64,000 nt of DNA from Chloroherpetonaceae bacterium (GCA_028277445.1 JANQGG010000028.1:62001-126000); one strand, 5' to 3'. Numbered from the stretch's first letter, positions 43,013 through 53,394 are shown. Translations and numbers: made by a program. Notes: generated by a model from the letters alone, not told the origin.

Positions 43013-44323
43013 TTAATACCGGTAGTGCTCAGGTTTAAATGGTCCTTTCACATTTACCCCAATGTAGTTGGCTTGTTTTTCATTCAACGTATCGAGTTCA
43101 ACGCCAATTTTAGCCAGATGCAATTGGGCAACTTTTTCATCAAGAAACTTTGGCAACGTATAAACTTTATTTTCATACTTTTCAGGGTGGTTATAAAGTT
43201 CAATCTGAGCCAATGTTTGGTTTGAGAATGAGTTTGACATGACAAACGACGGATGACCGGTCGCACAACCCAGGTTCATCAATCGGCCCTGTGCAAGCAC
43301 AATAATGTCTTTACCATCAATTGTGTATAAATCAACCTGTGGCTTGATCTCATTTCGCGTACCGCCGTAATTATTGTTTAACCATGCCATGTCAATTTCG
43401 GTATCGAAATGGCCAATGTTGCTTACAATACACTTATCTTTCATTGAACGGAAATGGCGCTCGGTGACGATATCGCAGTTACCGGTTGCGGTAACCACAA
43501 TGTCGGCTTCTTTGACCGCATCATCCATTTTTTTAACTTCGTAGCCTTCCATTGCCGCCTGAAGCGCGCAAATCGGATCGATTTCGGTGACGATCACACG
43601 AGCGCCGGCGCTTCGGAGCGATTCGGCCGAACCTTTCCCAACATCGCCATATCCGGCAACTACAGCCACTTTACCGGCAATCATTAAATCCGTTGCACGA
43701 CGAATGGCATCCACACAGGATTCACGACAACCGTATTTATTATCAAATTTAGATTTGGTTACCGAGTCGTTGACATTAATGGCAGGAATGTTGAGCGTGC
43801 CTTTTTTCTCACGTTCGTAAAGACGAAGCACACCTGTCGTGGTTTCTTCGGATATGCCTTTAATGCCTGAAGCAAGTTCGGGGAATTTTTCAAAGACCAT
43901 TTCGGTAAGATCGCCGCCATCATCCAAAATCATGTTCAGAGGCTGACCGTCTTCAAAAAATATGGTTTGTTCGATACACCAGAAGAACTCTTCTTCGCTC
44001 ATTCCCTTCCAGGCATAAACCGGCACGCCTGCCGCAGCAATGGCAGCCGCTGCGTGATCCTGGGTTGAGTAGATATTACAGGACGACCATGTAACTTCGG
44101 CGCCTAACTCAATCAAAGTCTCAATTAAAACGGCGGTTTGAATGGTCATATGTAAACAGCCGGCAATACGAGCGCCTTTTAAAGGCTGTTGGGCTTTATA
44201 TTCTTCACGGATTTGCATTAAACCCGGCATTTCCGCTTCAGCCAACCGGATTTCTTTACGTCCCCATTCTGCCAGTGAAATATCTTTAACTTTATATTGT
44301 AATTTTTTCTCTTGAGTCGTCAT
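43013..44323 (-). CDS. ahcY: Adenosylhomocysteinase (SAH hydrolase)
   Basis: 436 residues, full length. NAD-binding [11 protein letters not shown] near residue 225 and the C-terminal [11 protein letters not shown] ending are diagnostic. It splits S-adenosylhomocysteine into homocysteine and adenosine, clearing the product of methylation reactions. It is 44 bases downstream of metK in one operon, so synthesis and recycling of the methyl donor are controlled together, probably through the leader upstream of metK. Confidence 0.97.
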   Translation of the reverse strand: MTTQEKKLQYKVKDISLAEWGRKEIRLAEAEMPGLMQIREEYKAQQPLKGARIAGCLHMTIQTAVLIETLIELGAEVTWSSCNIYSTQDHAAAAIAAAGVPVYAWKGMSEEEFFWCIEQTIFFEDGQPLNMILDDGGDLTEMVFEKFPELASGIKGISEETTTGVLRLYEREKKGTLNIPAINVNDSVTKSKFDNKYGCRESCVDAIRRATDLMIAGKVAVVAGYGDVGKGSAESLRSAGARVIVTEIDPICALQAAMEGYEVKKMDDAVKEADIVVTATGNCDIVTERHFRSMKDKCIVSNIGHFDTEIDMAWLNNNYGGTRNEIKPQVDLYTIDGKDIIVLAQGRLMNLGCATGHPSFVMSNSFSNQTLAQIELYNHPEKYENKVYTLPKFLDEKVAQLHLAKIGVELDTLNEKQANYIGVNVKGPFKPEHYRY

Positions 44324-44367
44324 AAATATTCGTTTTAAAAGTTAAAAAGCTTATGTCGTAATCATCT

Positions 44368-45570
44368 TTATTTAAACGCCTGCTTCAATTCATCCACTTT
44401 ATCTGTTTTTTCCCAAGGGAAAATATCTCTTCCAAAATGGCCATAGGCAGCGGTATCCTGGAAGCACCATCCAGATGGTTTATTCAACCCAAATCCTTCA
44501 ATAATAGCAGCCGGTCTCAAATCAAAAATTGATTCAACTTTTTCCTGGATATCGGCATCTTTCATTCCGTTAACCGCTGTTCCATGCGTATCAACAAAGA
44601 TGGATACAGGACGTGCAATACCGATGGCATAGGAAACCTGGATCGTGCAACGCTCAGCCAAATCAGCAGCAACCACATTTTTAGCAATATAACGAGCCGC
44701 ATAAGCCGCGCTTCTATCAACTTTCGATGGGTCTTTACCGCTAAATGCGCCGCCGCCATGAGGAGCTGCGCCGCCGTAAGTATCCACAATAATCTTTCGT
44801 CCGGTTAAACCTGTATCACCATGAGGTCCGCCTACTTCAAACCGTCCGGTTGGGTTAACAATAAATTTAGTTTTATGATCAATTAGTTCTTCAGGAATGA
44901 CTTTACGGATCACACAGCCAATGACATCTTCTTTAATTCGATTTTGCCATTGCTCTTCATTATAGCCTTCAGCCTCAGGATCGTGTTGCGTTGAAATCAA
45001 AACCGTATCGGCTCGCACAATTTGAGTGCCGTCATATTCTAAAGTCACCTGGCTTTTTGAATCTGGTCGGAGATAATTGATTGAATTTCCATCTTTACGA
45101 ACGTCGGCCAGAGTTTTAACTAAGTTATGTGCGTACTGAATGGCTGCCGGCATAAGTTCCGGGGTGTCTTTACAAGCAAACCCAAACATCAAGCCCTGGT
45201 CGCCGGCGCCAATGCGATCTAATGGATCAGGGATTTCTTCTTTACGATCAACACCTCGGTTAATATCAGGCGATTGCGCATGAAGGGCCGATAAAATACC
45301 GCAAGATTCAGCATCAAATTTATATTCTGACTTTGTGTAACCAATTTTTGTAATGACCTTTCTGACGAGGGTTTCTACATCAACATTTCCTTTGGAAGTT
45401 ACTTCACCACCAACTACCACTAGACCTGTGGTACAAAACGTTTCACATGCTACGCGAGAATTCGAATCCTGTCGTAAATAATCATCAAGCACTGCATCAG
45501 ATATTTGATCAGATACTTTATCCGGATGCCCCTCTGAAACGGACTCTGAAGTAAATAAAAATCTTGCCAT
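44368..45570 (-). CDS. metK: Methionine adenosyltransferase
   Basis: 400 residues. Signatures [10 protein letters not shown] near residue 125 and [14 protein letters not shown] near 270, with the N-terminal [11 protein letters not shown]. It makes S-adenosylmethionine from methionine and ATP. It is the first gene of the operon, behind a structured leader with an intrinsic terminator that could attenuate transcription. Confidence 0.98.
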   Translation of the reverse strand: MARFLFTSESVSEGHPDKVSDQISDAVLDDYLRQDSNSRVACETFCTTGLVVVGGEVTSKGNVDVETLVRKVITKIGYTKSEYKFDAESCGILSALHAQSPDINRGVDRKEEIPDPLDRIGAGDQGLMFGFACKDTPELMPAAIQYAHNLVKTLADVRKDGNSINYLRPDSKSQVTLEYDGTQIVRADTVLISTQHDPEAEGYNEEQWQNRIKEDVIGCVIRKVIPEELIDHKTKFIVNPTGRFEVGGPHGDTGLTGRKIIVDTYGGAAPHGGGAFSGKDPSKVDRSAAYAARYIAKNVVAADLAERCTIQVSYAIGIARPVSIFVDTHGTAVNGMKDADIQEKVESIFDLRPAAIIEGFGLNKPSGWCFQDTAAYGHFGRDIFPWEKTDKVDELKQAFK

Positions 45571-45614
45571 TTTGATCGTTTTTTGTGAGTTAAAAAATGC
45601 GTTCGGAAAATTGC

Positions 45615-45649
45615 AAAAAAAAAGCCTTCAGCTTTTTATGGCTAAGGCT
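45615..45649 (-). terminator. Attenuator-type terminator in the metK leader
   Basis: Minus-strand hairpin AGCCTT...AAGGCT (45649-45644 and 45628-45623) followed by nine T, about 45 bases before the metK start, so it lies upstream of the gene it would block. The loop segment AAGGCT at 45728-45723 could compete for the first arm and act as an antiterminator. Confidence 0.7.
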
Positions 45650-45760
45650 ACCTAACAATGCTAAAACTATGTCAGGACACGGTACAAAACTCCCAACAAC
45701 GCTGGTGAATTTCATATGCATAAGCCTTTGACACCGTGTCCAAAGATATTGGGAATGTCA
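45650..45760 (-). promoter_or_regulatory. Structured metK-ahcY leader, candidate SAM-responsive riboswitch
   Basis: Minus-strand order: TCCCAA (45754-45749), GGACACGGT (45741-45733), loop, TTGGGA (45696-45691), ACCGTGTCC (45683-45675). The 9-bp and 6-bp helices cross, forming an H-type pseudoknot, a shape used by some SAM-binding RNAs. Chlorobi metK-ahcY operons are known to carry a SAM-Chlorobi RNA motif in this place. I cannot align to its consensus here, so identity is inference. A possible promoter (TTTGGA near 45801-45796, TATATT near 45777-45772) lies upstream. Confidence 0.6.
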
Positions 45761-45831
45761 AATACGAGGTGAATATATTATAGTATGTTTAATAATCCAA
45801 AGCCGTTCTATTGCAAATGATTGATTTTTAA

Positions 45832-46812
45832 TCAGTGGAAATCAACTTCCGATGAATCGCCGACATTTAATTTTCTAAAGTTACCGTTTAAGATCGCATT
45901 CGTACCCACAATGGAACTGTTTAACAGCAATCCATTGACTTTTGCTTCCCTTCCTATAATGGAATGCTTAACAATAGCATCTTTGATTTCAGCTCTGGCG
46001 CCAATGGTTGTATATGGACCGATGATGCTGTTTTCGATTTTAGCATCTGGAGATATAAATACAGGAGGATGAATCACGCAAGTTTTTGTGCATTTATACT
46101 CATTAGCTTTTGTATGCAATAAAATTTCATTGGTTAAAAGTAACGTTTCCGGTTTTCCGCAATCATACCAACCTTCAACGTGAAATGTAGAGAATTGTTC
46201 GCCGCGCTCAATCATCAACTGAAGCGCATCGGTTAATTGGTATTCTCCTTTTGTGCGAATATCATGTTCGATTTCATAATCCAAGCACTCATAAAGTAGC
46301 TTTGTATTTTTAATGCTGTACAACCCAACCAATGCCAGATTACTCACCGGGATATCCGGTTTTTCAACCAATTTGGCAACAATTTTATTTTCTAAAACTG
46401 CCACGCCAAAGCGTCGGGGATCATCTACGGATTTCACACCTAGTGAGGATTGATTGGAATGAATCACATCTTTTAAATCCACTTCAAAAATTGTATCACC
46501 AAGGATTATCAGCACGTCCTCATCCATTTTGATATGCTCTTTACACATCCATATGGCATGAGCCAAACCTTTTCGCTCTTCCTGTTCAACAAAATTAAAT
46601 TTGATATTATAATTTTCGGTGAGGTATTCTTCAATCATATCGCCTAAGTAGCCGATTATTACAACAGCCTCGCGAATGCCCTCTTCAATAAGTTTATCAA
46701 CAATATGACCAATGATGGGTTTTCCGGCCACATTTAATAAAACTTTCGGCAATGTATGTGTATGAGGTCTTAAACGACTTCCGACTCCGGCAACAGGGAT
46801 AATGGCTTTCAT
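45832..46812 (-). CDS. Sugar-phosphate nucleotidyltransferase with left-handed beta-helix tail
   Basis: 326 residues. The N-terminal Rossmann-like nucleotidyltransferase domain begins K-A-I-I-P-V-A-G-V-G-S-R-L-R-P-H-T with the P-K-V-L-L-N-V-A-G-K-P motif. The metal Asp is in L-I-I-L-G-D-T near residue 105. The C-terminal part has hexapeptide-type repeats (I-E-N-S-I-I-G-P-Y-T-T-I-G near 262) as in long RmlA/GlmU-like enzymes. It activates a sugar-1-phosphate with NTP. Whether the sugar is glucose, mannose or another cannot be settled from sequence. Confidence 0.88.
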   Translation of the reverse strand: MKAIIPVAGVGSRLRPHTHTLPKVLLNVAGKPIIGHIVDKLIEEGIREAVVIIGYLGDMIEEYLTENYNIKFNFVEQEERKGLAHAIWMCKEHIKMDEDVLIILGDTIFEVDLKDVIHSNQSSLGVKSVDDPRRFGVAVLENKIVAKLVEKPDIPVSNLALVGLYSIKNTKLLYECLDYEIEHDIRTKGEYQLTDALQLMIERGEQFSTFHVEGWYDCGKPETLLLTNEILLHTKANEYKCTKTCVIHPPVFISPDAKIENSIIGPYTTIGARAEIKDAIVKHSIIGREAKVNGLLLNSSIVGTNAILNGNFRKLNVGDSSEVDFH

Positions 46813-46918
46813 GGTTTTTGATTTTAATGTAGAAAAGCTTTTTTGGTTAGTTAAAGCGCATATGATGAAAGCAATTAATAATCCACTGCATTTTTTTCAA
46901 TGCTTCCATTTTTAATGC

Positions 46919-47644
46919 CTAAGCGACAAAAATTAAACCTAAACCGCAAAAAACCAATACCCCAACCAAAATATCGTATTTGGTGAAGCGCATTTCAACA
47001 TGAGTTTGAGCAACATAAACGCCTCGCAATTCCATGGATAGATTCATTTCGTATGATCGCTGAATATTTATTAAGAGCAAAGGAATAACAAGCGGCAAGA
47101 ACTTTTTTGGGCGCAGTAAACTTGTGGGTTTTAAGCCTCTAGAGCGCTGAACTTCAATAATTCTAAGCGCTTCCTGACTCATTAACGGGAAAAACCGAAA
47201 CACTGTCGCAATCAGTAGGCTAATTTCAGAGGGAAACTTTAAAGCGTTAAACAACAACTGAAGCTCACGCGCATCCGTTGTTTTTACAAATAAAATATTT
47301 GCTAACGCCAAGGGAAAAATACGCATTAAAAAAAGCGCGCCTTCATATGCGCCCATGGTTATTACCGTTTGGCTAAATCCCTTTTCAACCCCAAAAGAAA
47401 TCACAAAAATAGCCATCGTTGTTGGCGCGCTTAATAGTAACGCCATTATAAGCCATTTAAAAGCGCCCAATGTTGCGTTACGTAAATAAAACCCGCCTAT
47501 TATCAATCCCAAAATAAGCAGAAGCGGCGTTAAAGAAGCGATAAAAAATACCGATACCGTAATACTTAGGAACATTGCAAGTTTTGTTAAAACATGCAAT
47601 TGTGGAAGTCGAGTGTTTTTTTGCGTTTTTAACGTGTTTATCAT
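46919..47644 (-). CDS. ecfT: ECF transporter transmembrane (T) subunit
   Basis: 241 residues, five to six hydrophobic segments, with the coupling motifs A-R-E-L-Q near residue 125 and S-R-G-L-K-P near 170 (an E-x-x-R-S/A-R-G pattern) that contact the ATPases. It overlaps the ATPase gene by four bases. It forms the energy-coupling core shared with the S subunit two genes upstream. Confidence 0.88.
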   Translation of the reverse strand: MINTLKTQKNTRLPQLHVLTKLAMFLSITVSVFFIASLTPLLLILGLIIGGFYLRNATLGAFKWLIMALLLSAPTTMAIFVISFGVEKGFSQTVITMGAYEGALFLMRIFPLALANILFVKTTDARELQLLFNALKFPSEISLLIATVFRFFPLMSQEALRIIEVQRSRGLKPTSLLRPKKFLPLVIPLLLINIQRSYEMNLSMELRGVYVAQTHVEMRFTKYDILVGVLVFCGLGLIFVA

Positions 47645-49290
47645 TGAAGTTTGCTTAATGCACCTAATATTTCTTGACTTCCAAACGCCTCTTGCGTTCC
47701 CACATCCCCTTGGATCAACTGTAACGCAACCGGCAATCGAAACCCGTATTCCGTCAATAACGAATTCGTGAGGTCTGATTTTTGCACATCTGCCAACACA
47801 GCGCCCCGGCCTAAAATGATAAATCGCGTTGCCACGTTTAATGCAAAATCCAAATCGTGGGTCGCAAAAACAACGGTTTTATGCTCGACCCGACTTAAAT
47901 CGCACAATGTCTTCTCCAACATCTTGATGTTATGTTCATCCAACGCCGTTGTAGGTTCATCAAGAAAAATTAACTCGGGCTCTGAAACTAATATTGACGC
48001 TAAAGTAAGCCGGCGTTTTTCGCCATAGCTTAAGCTAAATGGTGAGCGATTTTGGAAACTATTCAGCCCAAAGTATTCAAGCCATTTTTCTACTCGCAAT
48101 GCAATGGTGGGTTCATCGCAGTTTAAATTCCTTAATGCATAGCCGCACTCACTTTTAACCGTGTGATCAAACAATTGGTAATCCGGATTTTGAAAACAGA
48201 ACCCTATTTTCCCAACTTGTTTTTCAGGCCGCCATTTTTTTTGAAGCTCGCCCTTAAAATAAAGTCGCCCTTCCGAAGGCGATACCAATCCTGAAAAACA
48301 TTTCAGCAATGTGGTTTTTCCAGCGCCGTTTTTGCCAAGCAAGGCAATTCGCTCTTGCTTATTTACCGACAACGAAAGATTTCTTAAAACCGAATTCTTT
48401 TTATGATAGCCGCATGAGATATTTTCAACCCGAATTAACGGCTGAGTTTGATTGGTTGGTAAATTGTTTTCGGAATGTAAGCACAACTTGCCTTTTAAAA
48501 ATGACTTGGTTTCTTTAATTAACTCTCTTGGGTGAAAGGTCTGAAGCTTGGCATTATTTAGCTTGGCCAGTTCTAAAGCCACCTGAAAAAATCGGGGTTT
48601 TAATGCCGATTGATTCAACCATTTTCGCAGCGGCGCATCAATGACGATCTTCCCCGCTCGCATTTCAACAACCCTATCCGCCCACTCTGTTAAAAGCTCC
48701 AAATTATGCTCGATCATCACCTGGGGCATGCTTAAATTTTTCAAAATCTCAAGCAGCTTCCACTGTAAATCGCTATCCAAACTATTTGAAGGTTCATCGA
48801 ACACAAAAAGCGATGGGTTTTGAATCAAAAATGCCGCCAGAACCACGCGCTGTTTTTCACCTAACGACAACGCGTTTAAATCCCGCCGCTCATATCCCGC
48901 CAGGCCTACTTCATTAAGCGCACTGTGAATTTTATCCTGAAAGCGTTCGCCGTAACCCAACGTCATTTCTTCGATGACCGTGTTTGAAAATAGCTGACTT
49001 TCAGGATTTTGCAGAATCATCGCCGGGCGAAACGCCAATGCGTTTTCCCGATTGGAAGATGAGCTAAACTCAACGCCCTGAATCAAAATTTGGCCGCGAG
49101 TATAACCGGTTAAAGCTTTTTGATGCAATGCGCAAAGGTGAAAGCACAACGTGGTTTTGCCCGAACCCGAAGGTCCAACCAAACCTACGCGTTCGCCCGG
49201 TTCAATCTTAAAATTGATCTCTTCCAATAATGTTTGATTGGTATCCTGGGCTTTAAAGCTTAGGTTTTTTAATTCAATTGTCGGGTACAA
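47641..49290 (-). CDS. ecfA: ECF transporter ATPase, two fused A domains
   Basis: 549 residues made of two ABC ATPase domains. The first (about 1-225) has Walker A G-P-S-G-S-G-K-T-T-L near 37 and Walker B L-F-V-F-D-E-P near 160. The second (about 285-500) has Walker A G-K-N-G-A-G-K-T-T-L-L near 320 and the signature L-S-Y-G-E-K-R-R-L. The fusion replaces separate EcfA1/EcfA2 proteins. It overlaps the S-subunit gene by 17 bases and the T gene by four. Confidence 0.93.
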   Translation of the reverse strand: MYPTIELKNLSFKAQDTNQTLLEEINFKIEPGERVGLVGPSGSGKTTLCFHLCALHQKALTGYTRGQILIQGVEFSSSSNRENALAFRPAMILQNPESQLFSNTVIEEMTLGYGERFQDKIHSALNEVGLAGYERRDLNALSLGEKQRVVLAAFLIQNPSLFVFDEPSNSLDSDLQWKLLEILKNLSMPQVMIEHNLELLTEWADRVVEMRAGKIVIDAPLRKWLNQSALKPRFFQVALELAKLNNAKLQTFHPRELIKETKSFLKGKLCLHSENNLPTNQTQPLIRVENISCGYHKKNSVLRNLSLSVNKQERIALLGKNGAGKTTLLKCFSGLVSPSEGRLYFKGELQKKWRPEKQVGKIGFCFQNPDYQLFDHTVKSECGYALRNLNCDEPTIALRVEKWLEYFGLNSFQNRSPFSLSYGEKRRLTLASILVSEPELIFLDEPTTALDEHNIKMLEKTLCDLSRVEHKTVVFATHDLDFALNVATRFIILGRGAVLADVQKSDLTNSLLTEYGFRLPVALQLIQGDVGTQEAFGSQEILGALSKLQ

Positions 49291-49870
49291 ACGCTATCCT
49301 CCTCGCCATTTGGCTTGAGTGAATTCGCCCGTAAACCTCTTTTGTCAAATACGCGCCGAGTGCCCAAACTATTAAATTGGTCAGCATTTGCAGACCAAAC
49401 AATATTTGAACCACCTTTAACCAAGGCATTCCCAATGCCAGCTTTAAACCGAAAAACACGATTGTTGATATTGCCCCTCCTACAATGGCCGATATATACA
49501 AACGCGACGTGGGAAATCTTTTAAAAGCCGTCATCAAAGCGTCCAAAATCAACCCTTGAGAAAGCGCGGGCAAAAGCTTTAAAAATCCCGGCAACCCAAA
49601 CGCTCCCGGCATCGCCAATACCGCCAGCAATCCCCAAACGCCTTCATAAAGAATTAACACCCCGAATCTATCGATCATGACCCGGGTTAAAAGCATGAGC
49701 ATAAAGGGAACAACCATATCAATACGTACCACGTTTAAAATATGCGTGGGCGCCAATAGATTTTTAACCACCATGCCAAAACCAAAATCAGCCGCAATCA
49801 TAGAGGCCAAAAACACGGTTTGTATTGGTGTTAGAAAAAATGACTTTGGATTGCTCTGTTGTGTGTTCAT
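49274..49870 (-). CDS. ECF transporter substrate-binding (S) subunit, substrate unassigned
   Basis: 198 residues with six hydrophobic segments. Its size, topology and position ahead of the ECF ATPase mark it as an S component. It does not show the His-rich N-terminus of CbiM/NikM. The locus (NikR, TonB receptor, methyltransferase) suggests cobalamin, a metal chelate or a metal, but the sequence alone does not decide. Confidence 0.72.
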   Translation of the reverse strand: MNTQQSNPKSFFLTPIQTVFLASMIAADFGFGMVVKNLLAPTHILNVVRIDMVVPFMLMLLTRVMIDRFGVLILYEGVWGLLAVLAMPGAFGLPGFLKLLPALSQGLILDALMTAFKRFPTSRLYISAIVGGAISTIVFFGLKLALGMPWLKVVQILFGLQMLTNLIVWALGAYLTKEVYGRIHSSQMARRIAFVPDN

Positions 49871-49904
49871 CCGAGAAAAATTAAAAAAAAATTAAGCGTT
49901 TGCT

Positions 49905-50270
49905 TTTTTTGAGGTCATTGCGAGCTAAATATTTGCCAATAAACAAACAGAAAATGACACTCTTTTTTCTAGTCATGCTGAACATGTTTCAGCATCTCAA
50001 CCAAATAGGCATTTTCTGAGACCCTGAAATTAATTCAGGGTGACCAATAACGTAAATGTGTCATTGGAAGCTTTGCGAAGAAGCAATTCAGACGATTACT
50101 GGATCGCCACATGCCTTTCAGGCATTCGCGATGACTTTTTTTACACTTGCACTGTTTTAGCCTTGTTACTTAATCACCTAACTTGTTCATAGTATAAATT
50201 TGAAATGCGCCCTCATCTAAATCTTCTCCCAATGGGAGAGGGCCAGGGTGAGGAGAACAATTTTCATGCT
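49905..50270. repeat. Mosaic of intergenic repeats
   Basis: No gene is visible. The region holds fragments of common dispersed intergenic repeats: a GTCATTGCGAGC-type element whose two halves (49914-49925 and about 50065-50133, ending CGCGATGAC) are separated by other repeats. Those include a GTCATGCTGAAC...TTTCAGCATC dyad (49973-49997), CCCTGAA...TTCAGGG (50022-50040), and a GGGAGAGGGCCAGGGTGAGG element near 50235-50254. Confidence 0.55.
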
Positions 50271-50304
50271 TGTTTCTGCTGACTCAATCATGAAAGTCAC
50301 CTCT

Positions 50305-51171
50305 TTAATTTTCACCCACCTTCCAAAGCATTTCGCCAATCATGCCTTGCTTGCGCTCTAAAATTTTTCCGCTCTTGGCGCGCGGTTGTAAATATTCCTC
50401 GATACAATGCCGAAGCTCCGAGAGCTGAGGCTGAACTTTTTCAATTAAGGCGGCATAACAATCCACCGAATAGCTAATCGCTTCTTCTTTTTGCCAATCC
50501 ACCCCATGAAACCAAACTTCCGGAAACATGTTTCGCGTCATTAACAAATTAAAAATAAGTTGAAACTGGTTGTTGGCTTTATTTCTTGGCTCGCCGGTCG
50601 CGTGCCGCCACACTTCATCCAAAGGCGTATCGATACGCTTCCCCGCCCAGGCGGCATAATAGCACCAACCGCAACTGGCCGCTAAAATTTTTTCAAATTG
50701 GGGTAAAGAATTGCATGCCGGCGTCATTCGGGCAAACACCAAATCAAACTGCTTTAGAAACCCTTCACGATCCAGATCAACGGTTTGCCAATCTGCAATC
50801 ATGGGACGAACGCGTTCTCGCTGCTTTGTAGATAAGTCACGTTTTAAGACGTCAATCATTTTTGGCGAAACATCCAAGGCCACGACTTCGGCGCCGCAAT
50901 CGGCAAACGCTTTGGCAAAATTGCCTGGCCCACATCCTAAATCCAGCACGTTTGCGCCTTTAAAAAGAATCCCTCGATCTAAAAGCAATCGAACCAAATC
51001 AGCTTCGCGCCGCTTGCGTTCCGAAAGATCGGTTTCAGACTTGTTATACCCGGAAGCCATGTTATCCCAGATTTTGGGATTTCGATAAGCTTCGCCTAAT
51101 GGATTGTTTTTGGAAACTTCTAACCAGGTTTCTTCCCAAAATTCAGACTGCGTGTATCTTGAGTACGCCAT
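50305..51171 (-). CDS. Class I SAM-dependent methyltransferase
   Basis: About 288 residues from the ATG ending at 51171. A longer frame would run into the TonB receptor gene. The Rossmann SAM-binding motif V-L-D-L-G-C-G-P-G-N-F-A-K-A-F lies near residue 75, with motif II V-V-A-L-D-V-S-P near 95. The substrate is unknown. It starts 15 bases after the receptor gene stop, so it probably belongs to the same uptake operon. It may modify a metal chelate, corrinoid or other small molecule (inference). Confidence 0.85.
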   Translation of the reverse strand: MAYSRYTQSEFWEETWLEVSKNNPLGEAYRNPKIWDNMASGYNKSETDLSERKRREADLVRLLLDRGILFKGANVLDLGCGPGNFAKAFADCGAEVVALDVSPKMIDVLKRDLSTKQRERVRPMIADWQTVDLDREGFLKQFDLVFARMTPACNSLPQFEKILAASCGWCYYAAWAGKRIDTPLDEVWRHATGEPRNKANNQFQLIFNLLMTRNMFPEVWFHGVDWQKEEAISYSVDCYAALIEKVQPQLSELRHCIEEYLQPRAKSGKILERKQGMIGEMLWKVGEN

Positions 51172-51185
51172 AAGTATTTCATCCG

Positions 51186-53267
51186 TTAAAACCGCGTTTC
51201 CAGACGCAACGCGTAGGTTCGGCCAGGCTGCCACTCATAATGCCAAAGCCTGTAGGCCGTATCTCCTAAATTTTTAGCCGTTATTGAAATGCGGTAATTC
51301 TCTAAAAAATGCGCCGCCAGCAACACATCAATGGTATTAAAGGCCTCGAATGGCCGGTTCTTAAAATCAAAAAAGTACCCATCCCCGGTGTAATTATAGG
51401 AGACTTCCGTTTCCAAGCGAACATCTGAAATGTTCTGCCAACCATAGAGGCTCAGGTTGTAGCGGTGGCGCGAAGTTTGAAATGTAAAATCGTCCGGATC
51501 CAAATACGTGTATGCGCCTTTAAACGTTATTTGACGATGAGGATTTAAAACCAGCCCAATTTCGACGCCGCTCGGAGAATAGCTGCCTAAATTTTTTCGA
51601 TAGTTAAACGAGAGCGTATCTATGCTTCCATTTTCAGATACGGCCACTCGGTAACCATTTCCCGTTGAACCTAATTTATCATTGATAATTAAATCCGTTA
51701 CGTTCATGGTATAATAAGAGATTTCTAAACTGCCCCAATCTGAAAAACGCTGGAAAATGCCGATATCAAAATTTTCGGTCTTTTCCGGCTTGAGATTTGG
51801 ATTGCCATAACCTCCCAACGATTTTGAAAAAAGCCCTTGAATAGCCGGCGCGCGAAACCCTTTACCATAATTAAGTTTTAAGTTGGTTGTAAATCGGTTG
51901 AAACGAAAGACTTCTATCGCGCTTCCAATTTTAGGATTGAATACCGTCCCAAATTCGGAATGCCTATCCAACCGAGCGCCCGCCACCAGATTGATTCGGT
52001 TATAAAACTTGTGCTCATACTGAGTAAAAAACGCAAGATTCCAAAGAGTATTGCGCTGTTTATTATCGCCATAACTACCGGTATAAAAATCAACGGCCTT
52101 ACCATCAACGTTCTTTACCCCTTGATAAGCTAACGCCACTACGGTTTGCCGATCCAGAGACTCCGCATCGTCTATTGTAGCGTCCAGGCCTATCTTAAGC
52201 AAACCCTGGTTATTCAATATTCCCAATGTGTAATCGGCGATCAGGCCATACCGAGAGGCATTGTAGCCTGTTTCAACATCCGATTGAAGCGAAAGCTCTT
52301 CAAAATCAGCATTGTTGTAATACGCTCGCATATCTAAAAGCCCAACCGGCAAAGCGTAGTTTATATGAGCGTCTAAACTAAAATAACGATAGTCCTGCTC
52401 AGAAGGCACCCGATCGGCGCGGTTTTCCCATGCGTTGACATGCCAATTGACGCTTAAAGCGCCTTTAAGTTTCTCCGAAAATGTGCGACCCAATTTGTAG
52501 CCGACATCCATATTTTCCCAATCGTTACGATTTTGGTTTGTTGTAAAGTTTTCTTCCGCCGAACGGTATCCTAACGCCAGAAAATGATTAATGTCGTTGC
52601 CTCCATAAGATGTATTGAACTGAAGATTGGTAACCGCTACATCCGGGCGCCCATATCCTTCGGCTGTGTTATCATCTATTGTTTTTGCTGCGTTAACTTC
52701 TCTGGCCAAAGACACCCAGGCGCGCCATCCTGACTCGGGCTTTCGGGTCATGATATTGACAACCCCGGCTGTCGCCCTGGAGCCATAAAGCGCCGAGCTT
52801 GCACCTTTAACCACTTCAACGCGCTCAACCAGTTCCGAAGGTAGCATGTTAAAATTCAAACCGCCGCTCCAAGCGTTGTTTATCGGGCGTCCATCAATCA
52901 ACACCAAAGTTTTATCGGAAGAAGGTCCGCCATTTAGCGAACGAATTGAAAGCCCGTAATTTGCGCCGACCGTGCTGCCGGAACGAATAATCCTAACGCC
53001 GGGCAACGCATCCAGCATTTCCCCTACGTTATATTGATACCGACGCTCAACTTCAGCTTTGGTAATCAGTGCAACCGGTTGAGGAACTTTTTCAGGACGC
53101 AGCTCGCTTCGCGTTGCGGTAATCACCACCTCGCGCGTTTCATAAACTTGCCCCACGTTTTGCTCGCTGTTTAAACTATCTGTTTTTGCGTCGCTCTCCG
53201 AGAGCATAATCAGGTTCAAAATACCAACAAGCCATGCCCACTTAAGGAGCTTCTCTCTTTTATGCAT
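51186..53267 (-). CDS. TonB-dependent outer-membrane receptor (BtuB/siderophore type)
   Basis: 693 residues. Signal peptide (about 1-28), a TonB-box-like segment T-R-E-V-V-I-T-A-T near residue 43, a plug domain (about 55-165; V-E-R-V-E-V-V-K-G-A-S-S-A-L-Y-G near 150) and a 22-strand barrel ending in L-R-L-E-T-R-F with the terminal Phe. Its size and plug resemble BtuB-like receptors. NikR encoded directly upstream and the ECF genes downstream suggest it imports nickel, cobalt or a corrinoid complex. Confidence 0.92.
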   Translation of the reverse strand: MHKREKLLKWAWLVGILNLIMLSESDAKTDSLNSEQNVGQVYETREVVITATRSELRPEKVPQPVALITKAEVERRYQYNVGEMLDALPGVRIIRSGSTVGANYGLSIRSLNGGPSSDKTLVLIDGRPINNAWSGGLNFNMLPSELVERVEVVKGASSALYGSRATAGVVNIMTRKPESGWRAWVSLAREVNAAKTIDDNTAEGYGRPDVAVTNLQFNTSYGGNDINHFLALGYRSAEENFTTNQNRNDWENMDVGYKLGRTFSEKLKGALSVNWHVNAWENRADRVPSEQDYRYFSLDAHINYALPVGLLDMRAYYNNADFEELSLQSDVETGYNASRYGLIADYTLGILNNQGLLKIGLDATIDDAESLDRQTVVALAYQGVKNVDGKAVDFYTGSYGDNKQRNTLWNLAFFTQYEHKFYNRINLVAGARLDRHSEFGTVFNPKIGSAIEVFRFNRFTTNLKLNYGKGFRAPAIQGLFSKSLGGYGNPNLKPEKTENFDIGIFQRFSDWGSLEISYYTMNVTDLIINDKLGSTGNGYRVAVSENGSIDTLSFNYRKNLGSYSPSGVEIGLVLNPHRQITFKGAYTYLDPDDFTFQTSRHRYNLSLYGWQNISDVRLETEVSYNYTGDGYFFDFKNRPFEAFNTIDVLLAAHFLENYRISITAKNLGDTAYRLWHYEWQPGRTYALRLETRF

Positions 53268-53329
53268 ATCTTTTTGATTTACAAAGTTACATTATGCCAC
53301 GTTTTTCAAAAAGTGTGTTACCCTAGTTT

Positions 53330-53353
53330 AAAATAATATCCGGCGAACCGGAT
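53330..53353 (-). terminator. Intrinsic terminator after nikR
   Basis: ATCCGG and CCGGAT (53338-53353) with a TTCG loop on the minus strand, followed by an A/T-rich run. It separates nikR from the receptor gene, which should therefore have its own promoter in 53268-53330. Confidence 0.6.
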
Positions 53354-53394
53354 TTAAGTTATTCTAATTTCAGTTGTCTAATAGGTTAGCTCGC

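Noticed and set aside
53268-53394. Cobalamin riboswitch upstream of the TonB receptor
   Set aside because: The interval is short and contains no B12-box-like sequence; only the nikR terminator and A/T-rich promoter-like sequence are visible.
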